A program made the translations under genes and the position numbers. The notes under the pieces are model-generated. The model worked only from the letters and a program-made list of their open reading frames with translations, was not told the DNA's origin and searched no databases. This document shows positions 27,558 to 36,658 of a stretch of 64,000 bases of DNA, in pieces. The stretch is from G963674665 sp963674665 (GTDB lineage: Bacteria; Desulfobacterota; Desulfovibrionia; Desulfovibrionales; Desulfovibrionaceae): NCBI GenBank assembly GCA_963674665.2, contig CAXXPL010000014.1, positions 62,001-126,000 on the forward strand, in the 5' to 3' direction. The first letter of the stretch is position 1. The number at the start of each line of letters is the position of its first letter.

Positions 27558-27629
27558 GTGGGCCTCCCTTGAAGAGTATTTTGCAAGGGGAATTCCTTTG
27601 TTCATGCAGGGTTCCCCGTGAGAGCCAGA

Positions 27630-27668
27630 TTAGAGCATTTGAACTTTTTCAAAGCATAAATGCTTTGA
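27630..27668. repeat. Partial copy of the dispersed palindromic repeat
   Basis: TTAGAGCATTTGAACTTTTTCAAAG followed by a diverged second arm (ATAAATGCTTTGAAAG) matches the terminal palindrome of the repeats at 9457 and 44344. It lies in the 296-base gap between the response regulator start (27557) and the metallophosphatase (27854); nothing else in that gap was recognised. (Motif span 27630-27654; only the first palindrome module is present.). Confidence 0.65.
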
Positions 27669-27853
27669 AAGCCAGATACACCTCGACCTATTGCGCTCCG
27701 AGTAATAAATCGTTTTGTGCAAAGGGAAAACCCTTTTGACGCCGCATTCCTGCCGAACACGTTTCCGGGCATGCCTCTTCTCCGTGATTTGCTTCCAAAT
27801 CCAGTCAATGAGTCCTTTTCCCCGCTGCACAAGCCTGCTATACTTCCGCAATC

Positions 27854-28579
27854 ATGAAGATCGCCATTCTCTCCGACATCCACGGCAACCTCGAGGCCTT
27901 CGAGCGTGTGCTCGAGGACATGGACAAGCAGAAACCTGACACTGTCTATTGCCTGGGTGACAGCGTCGGCTACGGTCCGGAGCCCGAGAGGGTGGTGCAA
28001 CTGCTTCGTGAGCGCGGCATCCCCCAGGTTGCGGGAAACCACGAGTTGGCAATGGTCAGGCGCGCGGAGCGGCTCTGGTTCAACCCCACGGCCCGCGAAG
28101 CCCTGGAGCGCTCCCGCAAGCTCGTCTCCAAGGACACCCTCAAGTACATGAAGACCCTGCCCATGAGCATCAACGAACTGGGCTGCTATTTCGTGCACGG
28201 GTTTCCTCCCGATTCGGCGCGGACCTATCTTTTTGAACTCGAGGACGATGTACTGCCCAAGACCTTCGAGTTTCTCGGGGAGCGCATCTGCTTCGTGGGG
28301 CACACCCACGAGCTCGCCCAGGTTGAGTTCGACGGCAGGCGCGTCCGCCGCACCCTGCTCACCGACGGCGTCTACGAACTCCTGGACCATTGCCGGTACA
28401 TCGTCAACGTGGGCAGCGTGGGGCAGCCAAGGGACGGCGACAACCGCGCCAAGTACGCGATCCTGGACATCACCGCCCGGAAGTACGCCGTGCGCTTCGT
28501 GCCCTACGACATCGACAAGACGGCAGACGCCATCATCGCATTGGGACTGCCCGAACAATACGCCAGAAGGCTTTATTGA
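27854..28579 (+). CDS. YfcE/MJ0936-type metallophosphoesterase
   Basis: 241-residue cytoplasmic calcineurin-like phosphoesterase. The dimetal motifs are intact: DIHGN (residues 8-12), GDSVGYGP (about 35-42), GNHE (about 61-64), VHGFPP and GHTH (about 145). The family contains phosphodiesterases and protein phosphatases of the ApaH/YfcE type. The adjacent downstream gene encodes a Ser/Thr kinase, so this could reverse its phosphorylation; this is inference, since family members differ widely. It starts the operon that continues to 30754. A polypyrimidine-rich stretch precedes it, with no strong ribosome site recognised. Confidence 0.88.
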   Translation: MKIAILSDIHGNLEAFERVLEDMDKQKPDTVYCLGDSVGYGPEPERVVQLLRERGIPQVAGNHELAMVRRAERLWFNPTAREALERSRKLVSKDTLKYMKTLPMSINELGCYFVHGFPPDSARTYLFELEDDVLPKTFEFLGERICFVGHTHELAQVEFDGRRVRRTLLTDGVYELLDHCRYIVNVGSVGQPRDGDNRAKYAILDITARKYAVRFVPYDIDKTADAIIALGLPEQYARRLY

Positions 28580-28652
28580 CAAACCCCTGCCGCGTAAAAC
28601 AAGTGTAAATCCACACGTTACGAGACAACTTCCCCTTATACCAGATATCCAG

Positions 28653-30050
28653 ATGAAACATATCGGAAAGTATGAAATTACCGGCCTTCTTGGCCGGGGG
28701 GGCATGGGGCTGGTGTTCAAGGTCAGGCTGCCCCTGGTTGGCAAGACCCTGGCCCTGAAGCTGTTACGCCCTGTGGAGCATATGCTCGAGCTTCTGGGCG
28801 AGGACGAGGTCAAGGCGCGTTTTCTTGAGGAAGCCCGTGTCATGGCCGGACTGCGGCATCCGCACATCGCCCAGATATGGGATTTCGACGAATACGAGGG
28901 CTGGCCCTTTTTCACCATGGAATACGCCTGCGAGAACCTGGGCACGGCCATCGGCGAGAGTTACCGCATCGAGGAGCCCACCCGGCGCATCTGGCCCGAA
29001 AAGGCGATGGACTATCTCTCCCAGGTGCTGGACGGGCTGGGACGTCTGCACTACGCCGGAATCGTGCATCGCGACCTCAAGCCCTACAACGTCCTTTTCA
29101 GCGACCAGGAGCACGTCAAGATCATCGACTTCGGCCTGTCCAAGGTTCGCGGGGAGCGCCCCCAGCAGTCGCCCGGAGGCATGAAGGTGGGCACCCCCTA
29201 TTACGCCGCGCCCGAGCAGGAGGCCGATCCGGAGCGAGCGGGTGTCCCGGCCGATCTCTACAGCGCTGGAGTGATCCTCTATCGCCTCCTCACAGGCGTG
29301 CTCCCCCCCGAGGGTGGCATACCTCCCGGCGCTCCTGTGTTTTCCGGTCAGGTGCCCCCTTTTGACTTGGCCGCGCCCTTTGAGATTTTTTTCCGCCAGT
29401 GCCTGGCCCCCGCCCCTGGGGATCGGTTTCTGTCGGCCCGGGAGATGCGTGACGCATTGGAAGGTTTGCGCCAAACCTGGCTGAAGTCCCGCGACCAGGT
29501 CTGCAGCCTGAGCGAGGACGAACTCGAGGCTTTGTGCGGTCTGGAGAAGCGGAACGGCGCGCGCGGGACCCTGCGCAGCGCCCCTCTGAAAACCGGGCCC
29601 GTACCCGCTGTGCAAGCCTTTGACCTGGACGGTCTGGACCGCCCCCGCAATCTTTTCCAGGCCTCTTTTCAGGCCATGGAAAACGGGATGGTGTTCGCTT
29701 CGGAGCATGGGTTGATGTGGCAGGCCTCGGGCTCCCCCTACGCCCTGACATGGAGCGAGGCCCATGACTATGTGGCTTCCCTGAACAGTGAACGCCTCGG
29801 GGGGCACACCGGGTGGAGGCTGCCCACGGTGGAGGAGTTGTGCACCCTGGCCCGTACCCCGGAGGATCCGGACAGCCTGTGCCTGCCAATGGTCTTTGAC
29901 CAGGCCCAGCGGCAGTTGTGGAGCGCGGATCGCCGCACCTTCATGGCCGCCTGGTTGCTCAACGCCGGGCTTGGTTACGTGGGGTGGCAGGATTTCACCT
30001 GTCCGGCCTGGGTTCGCGCGGTGCGCACCGCGCCGGAGAGCGCAACGTGA
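28653..30050 (+). CDS. Ser/Thr protein kinase with C-terminal DUF1566-like domain
   Basis: 465-residue eukaryotic-type kinase. The kinase domain (about 5-275) has GRGGMGLVF, the ALKLL lysine, HRDLKPYN with catalytic D141, IIDFGLSK with D159, and an AAPEQEAD segment. A linker follows (about 290-345). The C-terminal region (about 350-460) has the features of a DUF1566/Lcl-type domain: GLMWQ, ALTWSEAHDYV, GGHTGWRLPTVEEL, and a closing RAVRT. There is no transmembrane helix, unlike most bacterial kinases of this type. The start is ATG 28653. Its stop overlaps the next start (GTGA). A cytoplasmic kinase fused to this domain is unusual and may sense a bound ligand. Confidence 0.85.
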   Translation: MKHIGKYEITGLLGRGGMGLVFKVRLPLVGKTLALKLLRPVEHMLELLGEDEVKARFLEEARVMAGLRHPHIAQIWDFDEYEGWPFFTMEYACENLGTAIGESYRIEEPTRRIWPEKAMDYLSQVLDGLGRLHYAGIVHRDLKPYNVLFSDQEHVKIIDFGLSKVRGERPQQSPGGMKVGTPYYAAPEQEADPERAGVPADLYSAGVILYRLLTGVLPPEGGIPPGAPVFSGQVPPFDLAAPFEIFFRQCLAPAPGDRFLSAREMRDALEGLRQTWLKSRDQVCSLSEDELEALCGLEKRNGARGTLRSAPLKTGPVPAVQAFDLDGLDRPRNLFQASFQAMENGMVFASEHGLMWQASGSPYALTWSEAHDYVASLNSERLGGHTGWRLPTVEELCTLARTPEDPDSLCLPMVFDQAQRQLWSADRRTFMAAWLLNAGLGYVGWQDFTCPAWVRAVRTAPESAT

Positions 30051-30754
30051 GCTGTCGACGCTGTGGGCAATGCTGTCTTCAGGGTGGAGGAGCGTTGCAC
30101 CGCGAGGATCTTGAGCTTTTCGAGCGTGGCTCCCTGAATACCGGGCATGTGCTGACCCTGCGCAGGGGGGAGCCGGTCTTTGACCAGCCCGCGGGAGAGG
30201 TGCTCCCTCTGGATGCGGAGATGTGCAGGCTTGCGCCCCGGGAGGGGAGTGCGGTCTGCCTGTTCTACGACGCCGAGGTCAAGGCCTGCTCCATCTACGA
30301 GAACCGCCCCCTGGAGTGCAGACTCCTGGCCTGCTGGGCGCCTGAGGAGCTGATGTCCCGCTACCGGGAGGGGCGTTTGCAACGCAGCGATCTTTTGCCT
30401 CCTGAAAGCGCGGCCCTTGAGCTGGCCATGATGCACGAGTCCCGATGCTCCCATGTGGAGCTGGCCGCCCTGGCGCAGAGGTTTCTTGCGGGGGAGGGCG
30501 AGGCCGGGAGGGGCATCCTCGAAATGTTGGACAGGGACCAGGCCATCCGGCGCATGTTCCTGGAAAAAATGGAGGAGAATCCGGCAACGCCAGGCCAGGA
30601 GCTGCTGCGCTATTGCGGCTTTCTGTTCGGCCGCCCCATGAAGGCCGGTCTAGTGTTCCACGGGCTGCGCCTTGTGGAGGGGGGAGCAGGGAACAGTCTT
30701 GTGCGCGCCCCCGGCTCGCCGTACCTGCGCCACGCCAGGGAATACCCATCTTGA
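30047..30754 (+). CDS. YkgJ-type cysteine-cluster protein
   Basis: 235-residue protein with an N-terminal CRRCGQCC motif (residues 3-10), the signature of YkgJ-family zinc- or iron-sulfur-binding proteins. Further cysteines follow in CRLAP, CLFYD, CSIYENRPLECRLLAC, giving the full cysteine cluster, with a helical C-terminal half. GTG 30047 overlaps the kinase stop and gives the family's N-terminal cysteine motif directly after the start. Function of the family is not known. Co-translation with the Ser/Thr kinase suggests a linked role. Confidence 0.82.
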   Translation: MSCRRCGQCCLQGGGALHREDLELFERGSLNTGHVLTLRRGEPVFDQPAGEVLPLDAEMCRLAPREGSAVCLFYDAEVKACSIYENRPLECRLLACWAPEELMSRYREGRLQRSDLLPPESAALELAMMHESRCSHVELAALAQRFLAGEGEAGRGILEMLDRDQAIRRMFLEKMEENPATPGQELLRYCGFLFGRPMKAGLVFHGLRLVEGGAGNSLVRAPGSPYLRHAREYPS

Positions 30755-30835
30755 CGCAACGCGCGGCCTTGGATATCTGGAAACGCTTGTTGAAAGAAAC
30801 GCGGCATCATACCTTCAGGAGCAGGAGACCTTCTC

Positions 30836-31807
30836 ATGTACATCGTCACCGGGGGAGCGGGATTCATAGGAAGCGCCGTTGTCTGGAAACTCAACCAGAT
30901 GGGCATTACGGATATCCTGGTTGTGGACAACCTGGGATATGCCGAGAAGTGGAAGAATCTCGTCAGTCTTCACTATGTGGACTACATGCACAAGGCCGCG
31001 TTTCTCGATCTCGTTGCCGAGGGCAAGGCGCCGAAGCCCACCGCGGTGCTGCACATGGGTGCCTGCAGCTCCACCACCGAGACCGACGCCGAATATCTCA
31101 TGGAGAACAACTACCGCTACAGCCGCCTGATCTGCTCTTGGGCTCTGGAGCAGGGTGCGCGGTTCATCAACGCCTCCAGCGCCTCCACCTACGGTGACGG
31201 CTCCCTGGGCTTCAAGGACGACCTCGATACCCTGGCGCAGCTCAAGCCTCTGAACATGTACGGTTATACAAAGCTGCTTTTCGATCTCTGGGCCCAGCGT
31301 GAAGGCGTGCTGGACTCCATCGTCTCTCTCAGGTTCTTCAACGTGTTCGGCCCCAACGAGTACCACAAGGACGACATGCGCAGCGTGGTATGCAAGGCCT
31401 ACGGCCAGATCAAGGAGACCAACAGGCTCAAGTTGTTCAAGTCCTACATGAAGAAATACCCAAACGGGGGGCAGTTGCGGGATTTTGTATATGTAAAGGA
31501 TTGCGTGAACGTCATCTGGTGGCTGCTGCAGAACCCCGGAACCACCGGCCTGTACAACGTGGGCACCGGCAAGGCCAGGACCTGGAACGACTTGGCCAAG
31601 GCCGTGTTCAAGGCCATGAACAAGCCCGCCAAGATCGACTATGTGGACATGCCCCCCACCCTGCGCGGCAAGTACCAGTACTTCACCCAGGCGGACATGG
31701 AGCGTTTGCAGGCCACGGGCTGCGACGTTGAATTCACCCCCCTGGAGCTGGCGATCAAGGACTATGTCCAGAACCACCTGGCCAAGGAAGATCCCTATCT
31801 TTCGTAG
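30836..31807 (+). CDS. hldD: ADP-L-glycero-D-manno-heptose 6-epimerase
   Basis: 323-residue SDR enzyme that converts ADP-D-glycero-D-manno-heptose into the L-glycero form for lipopolysaccharide core. It shows N-terminal TGGAGFIGS (NADP site), the family motif MGACSSTTETD, SSASTYGDG, catalytic YGYTK with Tyr/Lys, and FNVFGPNEYHK. Length matches HldD (about 310-325). A ribosome site AGGAGCAGGAG precedes ATG 30836. It is separated by 81 bases from the upstream gene and followed by a clear terminator, so it may have its own promoter. Confidence 0.95.
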   Translation: MYIVTGGAGFIGSAVVWKLNQMGITDILVVDNLGYAEKWKNLVSLHYVDYMHKAAFLDLVAEGKAPKPTAVLHMGACSSTTETDAEYLMENNYRYSRLICSWALEQGARFINASSASTYGDGSLGFKDDLDTLAQLKPLNMYGYTKLLFDLWAQREGVLDSIVSLRFFNVFGPNEYHKDDMRSVVCKAYGQIKETNRLKLFKSYMKKYPNGGQLRDFVYVKDCVNVIWWLLQNPGTTGLYNVGTGKARTWNDLAKAVFKAMNKPAKIDYVDMPPTLRGKYQYFTQADMERLQATGCDVEFTPLELAIKDYVQNHLAKEDPYLS

Positions 31808-31830
31808 TTCCTGGCTTTTCTGACAAAATG

Positions 31831-31865
31831 AAAGGGGCGGTTCCCGTTGAGGGAGTCGCCCCTTT
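31831..31865 (+). terminator. Rho-independent terminator after hldD
   Basis: AAAGGGGCG at 31831-31839 pairs with CGCCCCTTT at 31857-31865 (nine pairs, 17-base loop with an inner CCC/GGG). It may also serve the convergent effector gene ending at 31885, since the stem carries A-rich and T-rich flanks. Confidence 0.75.
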
Positions 31866-31884
31866 GTTGGTGTATGGCCGCGCC

Positions 31885-33979
31885 TCAGTTCGTCGGAAAG
31901 AGCTCCTCGCCGCTTCCACCTCCTGAGCCAAGGCGGTACAACACGTCCAGGGCCAGGCCGTCCAGCTCGAGCTGCTTCTCGATGTCAGGCTCCCCGTAGC
32001 GGGCGAGCTTGTTGTCGGGATTTTCCCCCATGACAACGGTCAGGGCGTCGATAATATTTTTGCAATGGCGCATCCGCTCCAGGCCGGAGGCGTCCGTCAC
32101 CTGTGCGACAGCCCTGCCCAGCCTGTCGTAGCCCTCATGGTTGGTTTCCAGGTCGGCATTTTCCAGGTGCTCGGCAAAGCGCCCCCTGACAGTGTCCAGA
32201 CTGTCGAGCCCCACCATGGCCAGGGGGTCCAGCACCAATTCACCCTGGTACATCACCTCGCGCAGTTCCATAAAAGCGTTGTTCTTTCTATTGTACGAGT
32301 CAATGGCGTCTTTCAGGCGTCTAGAGGTGTCCGCCATGCTTGTTACGCTGGCGTACAGTTCCTGTTCCGGCTGTTCGAGGAACACACCGGCGCCCCCGTC
32401 CCTGAGTTTTCTGGCCATATCCTCCGCACTGGCGTCTTTTTTGTCGGCTGTTTCGGCATCTTCCGTAACGACATCAGTCTTGTGATTCCACGCCTCCTGT
32501 GCAAGGCGGTGGAGCACGTCCAGGGCCAGGCAGTCCAGTTGCAGCTGCGCCTTGACCTTCGGTTCGTCCTGACGATTGATTTTTTTCTTGTGGAGCGCCC
32601 CCCATGACCTCCTTGAGAGCGTCGACAATGTCCTTGCAATGGCGCATCCGCTCCACGCCGGTGCCGCCCAGGCCGGCATTTTCCATGGCCTTGGCCAGCT
32701 TGCCGTAGGCATTGCGGTTGCTTGTCAATCTGGTTTGTTGCAGCTGTTGGGAGAAGCGCTCCTGAATCGTGGTCAACGGTGTGGGATTTCCGGTGTCCAT
32801 GGGGTAGGGCGCCAGCCGGTCCTGGTAGAGCTTGTCGCGCGCGTCCAGAAAAGTCTCGGCATCGCCGTTGTAGGCGGCCATGATTTCTTCCAGGTTCAGG
32901 GCATAGTCCTTCATGGTGTTGGGGTCGGAGTACAGGAAGTTTTTCGGCAGCTTCATAAACATGGTGGCGCCCCCTGCCTCCAGCATTCGGCCCACCATGC
33001 CGGAGCAGTTCCGCGTTTTGCTGACCATCTGGTACTGTTCGCTCTTGTCATCGATTCCGTTTTTGACCTTTTCCCAACTCGCTTCGATGCTCACATCATC
33101 GAGTCCGAAGATGAAATTTCTGACCCGACCGCCATCCTTCGGGTATGCCCTGCCGAGCATGGGCAGGTAGACCTTTTCGGCGCTCACGCCCCACTGACAG
33201 AGATTGAGGTTGTGATACATTTCCTCGGTCAGCCTTGCTCCCTTTATAACGGGTTGCCGGCGTTGCCGCGGCTGCGGCCGGTATTCCCCGGAATTGAGTT
33301 TTTGAGCGGTAAGAGGACTTATCTCAGAGCCCTTGTCCTGGTGATAGGTTGCGCTGATGTTTCCATCAATCGGCTTCCAGGTTCCATCTTTCCCGGAAAT
33401 CCCACCACTTGGCCACCAGCTGATGTGGCACTGCTGGTGGCCGATCCCTTTTTTCGTGGTCATGGAAGCATGGCCAGGGTGCGTTGTGGAGCGCTTTTTC
33501 GCGGGCCAGAAGCGCAGCACCGCGTGGCGTTGCAATTTTTTGGCCTCCCCATGGCCATGGAAGGTTTTCGCCGCCTCGATCATCCTGTCGATCTTGCGCG
33601 CGGTCAGCGACCTGACCTTGTGGGCGGATGTTTTGAAATCGAGGGTGTCGTCGATGCCCAGGACGCTTTGCGCGGCGAATCGTGCGGCGTTCTCGTCATA
33701 ACGATCCTTCAGCGCCTTGATAAAGGCCGTCATGGCGATGTGGTCCTGCTCCAGGCGGGGTCTCGTGATCTTGCTGCTGAACAGGAACGGCAATGCTCGA
33801 TTGACGTTTCTGATGATACGCTCATGCCGAGACATTTTCCTTGTCTCGAACCTGACGTCATCCCTGGAGTCCGCGGTATCCCCTGGTACGTCCAGGTTTT
33901 CGACACCCGGTCCGGTGAGCGTGATCCTTTCATTCCTGCCGGCCCGCAGGCCTGTGAAATCCTTTATTTTCAGGGACAT
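31885..33979 (-). CDS. Putative type III effector B, frameshifted; papain-like core with duplicated C-terminal module
   Basis: Starts at ATG 33979 (GGAGGACAACC upstream). The frame stays open to 32474, but homology moves to another frame at an A7 run (complement of 32580-32586) and continues to 31885. Removing one A gives 697 residues. It is paralogous to the gene at 34243: MSLKIKDFTGL, HAVLRFWP, PGHASM with H167 and H170, ISWWP, VSAEKVYLPMLG and RNCSGMVGRMLEAGGA with C325 are shared. A His-then-Cys order with NCSG at a helix start suggests a permuted NlpC/P60-like fold (inferred). The C-terminus holds two copies of an RMRHCK-DAL...VMG...LDVL-RL module. The frameshift may be mutation, sequencing error or slippage. 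It is encoded after a CesT-like chaperone and effector A. Confidence 0.6.
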
Positions 33980-34204
33980 GGTTGTCCTCCTAGACAGTGT
34001 GATGGCCGCTAAATTCATTTACTATGTATTTAGCGGAGGATCGCTTCGCCGAAAACGTGGTTTCGGCACGCTTACGCCGCTTTCAGCGGCGGGGTGGTCT
34101 TTCGACCGCCCTTGGTGTCGCGTGAGCTTCAGTGTCTTAAAAGTAAAGAACTAATGGACGCGACACTGCCGGTCGTCAGGCGTGATTCTCCTGGGCGTGA
34201 TTAT

Positions 34205-34234
34205 CCCGGTCGAGGTCTATTGTCCTCGACCGGG
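34205..34234. terminator. Strong hairpin between the two effector genes
   Basis: CCCGGTCGAGG pairs perfectly with CCTCGACCGGG (11 pairs, 8-base loop), starting 9 bases after the stop of effector A (34243, minus strand). There is no T-tract. It could attenuate read-through into effector B or protect the upstream mRNA end. Confidence 0.5.
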
Positions 34235-34242
34235 TGGTGTTC

Positions 34243-35850
34243 TCACATGTATTCGTCATTGGTTTCAAGCCTGGCCGTGTTTTGCGCAAGGCGGTGCATC
34301 ATCTCCAGGACCATTGCGCACAGCAGCAGCCGCCTTTTGGCCCGTTGGTCGGTGACGGCAATTTCGAGCTTGCCCCCAGGCTCGTCTCCCATCATGGCGG
34401 TGAGTGCGTCCACCATGTCCTTGCACAGGAGCATGCTCTCCAGGGCGTGGTCGCGTTGGCGAACACGGAGTATCTTCGCGCGCTGAACGGCCTGGCCCAG
34501 CTTGTTGTGCTGGCCCGCGAGTTCCTTCTCCATCTCGGAATCTTTCAGCATGGTGGCGATGCTCTTCTTCAGGTCATCCAGGTCGACGGTTTCGAGCTCT
34601 TCCATAAGGGGCCGTATCTCGTCGTTGTCGCGCATCTCCTTGCGCGCATCGAGGAGCTTATCGGCCTTTTGGTTGTATTCCGCGATAACCTTTTCCAGGT
34701 TCAAGGCATACTGCTTCATGGAATTGGGGTCGGCATACAGGGTGTTCTTCGGTGGAGCGAGGAACAGGCTCGCGCCGCCGGCCTCGAGCATACGGGCCAT
34801 CATTCCCGAGCAGTTGTGCTCTTTGCTCACAAGCCTGAAATGCGCAACCAATGTGTTGTCCGGCATGATCGCCTTGTATTGTTTGGAATCGATTTCCCTT
34901 GGTTTACCTGTGGCCTTTTTCCAGGCCAGCTTGATGTCACTCTCGCTGAGCCCGAACAAGAAGGTGGTTTGTGTGTTGTCTTTTTTCGCGCTTGTGGTGC
35001 CGATCATGGGCAGGTACACCTTTTCGGCGCTCACGGTCCAATCCCTATCTTCAATGCCTTCTTTTTTTAGATATTTACTTGATATCCCAGTCTTATTTGC
35101 CTCGATCCACACCTTTCTCTGGCGTGGTCGTGGAGTAAAGGTTCCTTCTTTGAGTTTCTTTCTGGCCTTTTGGTTGACCAGCAACAATTTATCATAATGA
35201 TACGATGGGGAGCCGGCCCCTTTATGTTTTTTCGAGCCCTGAAGCAGCGAAGCCAGCTTACTTGTCTTGGTTGAAAGCTTTGTTTTTTCCGGGTTGGGCC
35301 ACCAGCTGATGTAACAGGGGTGGTTGCTGACACCATCCTTCAAGGACATTGCGGCATGGCCGCTGTGAGCCACGGAGGCCTTTTTGCCGGGCCAGAAGCG
35401 CAGCACCGCGTGCCGCTCCAGCTCTCTGGCCGAACCAGTGCCGTGGTATGTTTCCACCACCTTGAGCATATCCGCAATCTTGCGCGAGGTCAGTGCCGTG
35501 ACCTCGGTGGTGGACTTGCTGACATCAAAGTTGTCATCGATGCCCATGACGCTTTTTGCGGCGAACCGTGCGGCGGTCTCTCCGTAACGGCTGCTCATTG
35601 CGCCGATAAATGCCTTCAGCGCCGCCACGTCCTGCTCCGCGTGAGAGGTTGTCCATTTCTTGTTGATCAGAAATGTAAGCCGACCTTCATTGAGAGATCT
35701 TATCCTGCGCTCCAGGCCGCCCATTGGGGTTGTTACCGGAGTTGACGCAGCGGCATCCGTTGCACCGTCTGTTGCAACCTGATTGTCGAGTATTATCCGT
35801 TCTTTATCATTAGTCTGCAAGTTGGTGAAGTCAACTATTCTCAAAGACAT
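34243..35850 (-). CDS. Putative type III effector A, papain-like core
   Basis: 535-residue protein without signal peptide or membrane helix. The start is ATG 35850 with GAGGAGGTG nine bases upstream. It is paralogous to the gene at 31885. Conserved segments are HAVLRFWPGKK (about 147-157), AHSGHAAMSL with H162 and H165, HPCYISWWP (about 177-185), VSAEKVYLPMIG (about 273-284), and HNCSGMMARMLEAGGA with C347. The His-before-Cys order and NCSG helix resemble permuted NlpC/P60 cysteine hydrolases or acyltransferases; this is my inference. The N-terminal 50 residues are Thr/Ala-rich and variable, as in secreted effectors. The upstream neighbour (25 bases away) is a CesT-like chaperone. No type III apparatus is in the window. 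Confidence 0.65.
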   Translation of the reverse strand: MSLRIVDFTNLQTNDKERIILDNQVATDGATDAAASTPVTTPMGGLERRIRSLNEGRLTFLINKKWTTSHAEQDVAALKAFIGAMSSRYGETAARFAAKSVMGIDDNFDVSKSTTEVTALTSRKIADMLKVVETYHGTGSARELERHAVLRFWPGKKASVAHSGHAAMSLKDGVSNHPCYISWWPNPEKTKLSTKTSKLASLLQGSKKHKGAGSPSYHYDKLLLVNQKARKKLKEGTFTPRPRQRKVWIEANKTGISSKYLKKEGIEDRDWTVSAEKVYLPMIGTTSAKKDNTQTTFLFGLSESDIKLAWKKATGKPREIDSKQYKAIMPDNTLVAHFRLVSKEHNCSGMMARMLEAGGASLFLAPPKNTLYADPNSMKQYALNLEKVIAEYNQKADKLLDARKEMRDNDEIRPLMEELETVDLDDLKKSIATMLKDSEMEKELAGQHNKLGQAVQRAKILRVRQRDHALESMLLCKDMVDALTAMMGDEPGGKLEIAVTDQRAKRRLLLCAMVLEMMHRLAQNTARLETNDEYM

Positions 35851-35874
35851 GCCGCACCTCCTCTACCACGCCCA

Positions 35875-36348
35875 TCAGGCGCGGGTCTGGGGATCGCTGA
35901 GTTGGGGCTCGGCCGGTTCCTCATCAACCTCGGGATCCAATCCCAATTCCTGATTGAGGTGCTCGATGAGACTTTCCATGATCTCCAGGAATCCGGCCAG
36001 GTCGTCCTGCAGGGACTGCGCTGTGGTCTGCCCCAGAAGCAGACTTTGCAGCAACATGATGGATCCGCTCTCCTCTTCCAGCCCAATGCGGGGGGCGCCA
36101 AGGTCGATCAGGTCGTAGTTGTAGACCAACAGCCGGCGATAGAATTCGCCGGGCATGTCCGGTGGAAATTCTCCAAGAAAGCCCTGAAGCGTCCAGCGCT
36201 CCTGCTTCAGATTGCGGTGGATGGCCACCAGCAAGGACTCATCAAAGGACAGCAGACAGAGATCCTGCTCGTTGAACTCGAGCTCGGGCATGCCAATGGC
36301 TGCGCCGAACTCCTGCAACAAGGCGTTTGAGACGTCTTCAATGGACAT
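35875..36348 (-). CDS. CesT-type type III secretion chaperone
   Basis: 157-residue acidic protein that fits the CesT/Tir-chaperone family in size and pattern. It has an N-terminal helix (LLQEFGAAIGMPELEF), the FNEQDLCLLSFDESLLVAIHRN strands, a FLGEFPPDMPGEFYRRLLVYN helix-strand region (given as motif span near 57-77), and the later LQSLLLGQTTAQSLQDDLAGFLEIME helix. The C-terminus is acidic. Class I chaperones of this family bind and keep one or a few neighbouring effectors unfolded for secretion. It is the first gene of a three-gene minus-strand set with the two large paralogues, the usual arrangement for chaperone and cognate effectors. ATG 36348 is preceded by AGGGAG. No secretion apparatus genes are nearby. 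Confidence 0.75.
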   Translation of the reverse strand: MSIEDVSNALLQEFGAAIGMPELEFNEQDLCLLSFDESLLVAIHRNLKQERWTLQGFLGEFPPDMPGEFYRRLLVYNYDLIDLGAPRIGLEEESGSIMLLQSLLLGQTTAQSLQDDLAGFLEIMESLIEHLNQELGLDPEVDEEPAEPQLSDPQTRA

Positions 36349-36658
36349 GGAGGGCTCCCTTTGGTTCGGGGCCGGGCGGTGATGAGCCTGGCCAGATTCA
36401 TGAATCTGCCGGGGGCGGTCCAGGTCAGCCTCCGGCGGCTAGTTGCTCACAGGCTAAAGGATTGACCGTGCTGGAACTGAACGGATAACTCTCTGCAAGG
36501 TAAGGGGCAGCCGACATGAATGGCTTTTACCTCCCCGCGCGCATATTGAAGATGCCTGGACCAGGTATCAAGTTTCAAACAGAGGCGTTAAAAATGCGAT
36601 ATTGCTTTGCCGATCACGAAAGGTATGCAAGCGGTCCGTGAAAAAGGCCTGCTCCGCG
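36349..36658. other. Intergenic region between mutL end and chaperone start
   Basis: About 310 bases with no convincing gene. mutL ends at 36659 and the chaperone starts at 36348, both on the minus strand, so this holds the chaperone-effector promoter. The main feature is a 16-base perfect palindrome at 36393-36408. Confidence 0.5.
36393..36408. promoter_or_regulatory. 16-base perfect palindrome upstream of the chaperone gene
   Basis: CAGATTCATGAATCTG is fully self-complementary and lies 45 bases upstream of the chaperone start. Its position and symmetry suit a dimeric regulator that controls the chaperone-effector operon. No cognate regulator is identified. Confidence 0.4.

Noticed and set aside
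27602..28951. 449-residue minus-strand frame across the metallophosphatase gene
   Set aside because: It is antisense to a complete metallophosphoesterase and part of the kinase and has no domain features.
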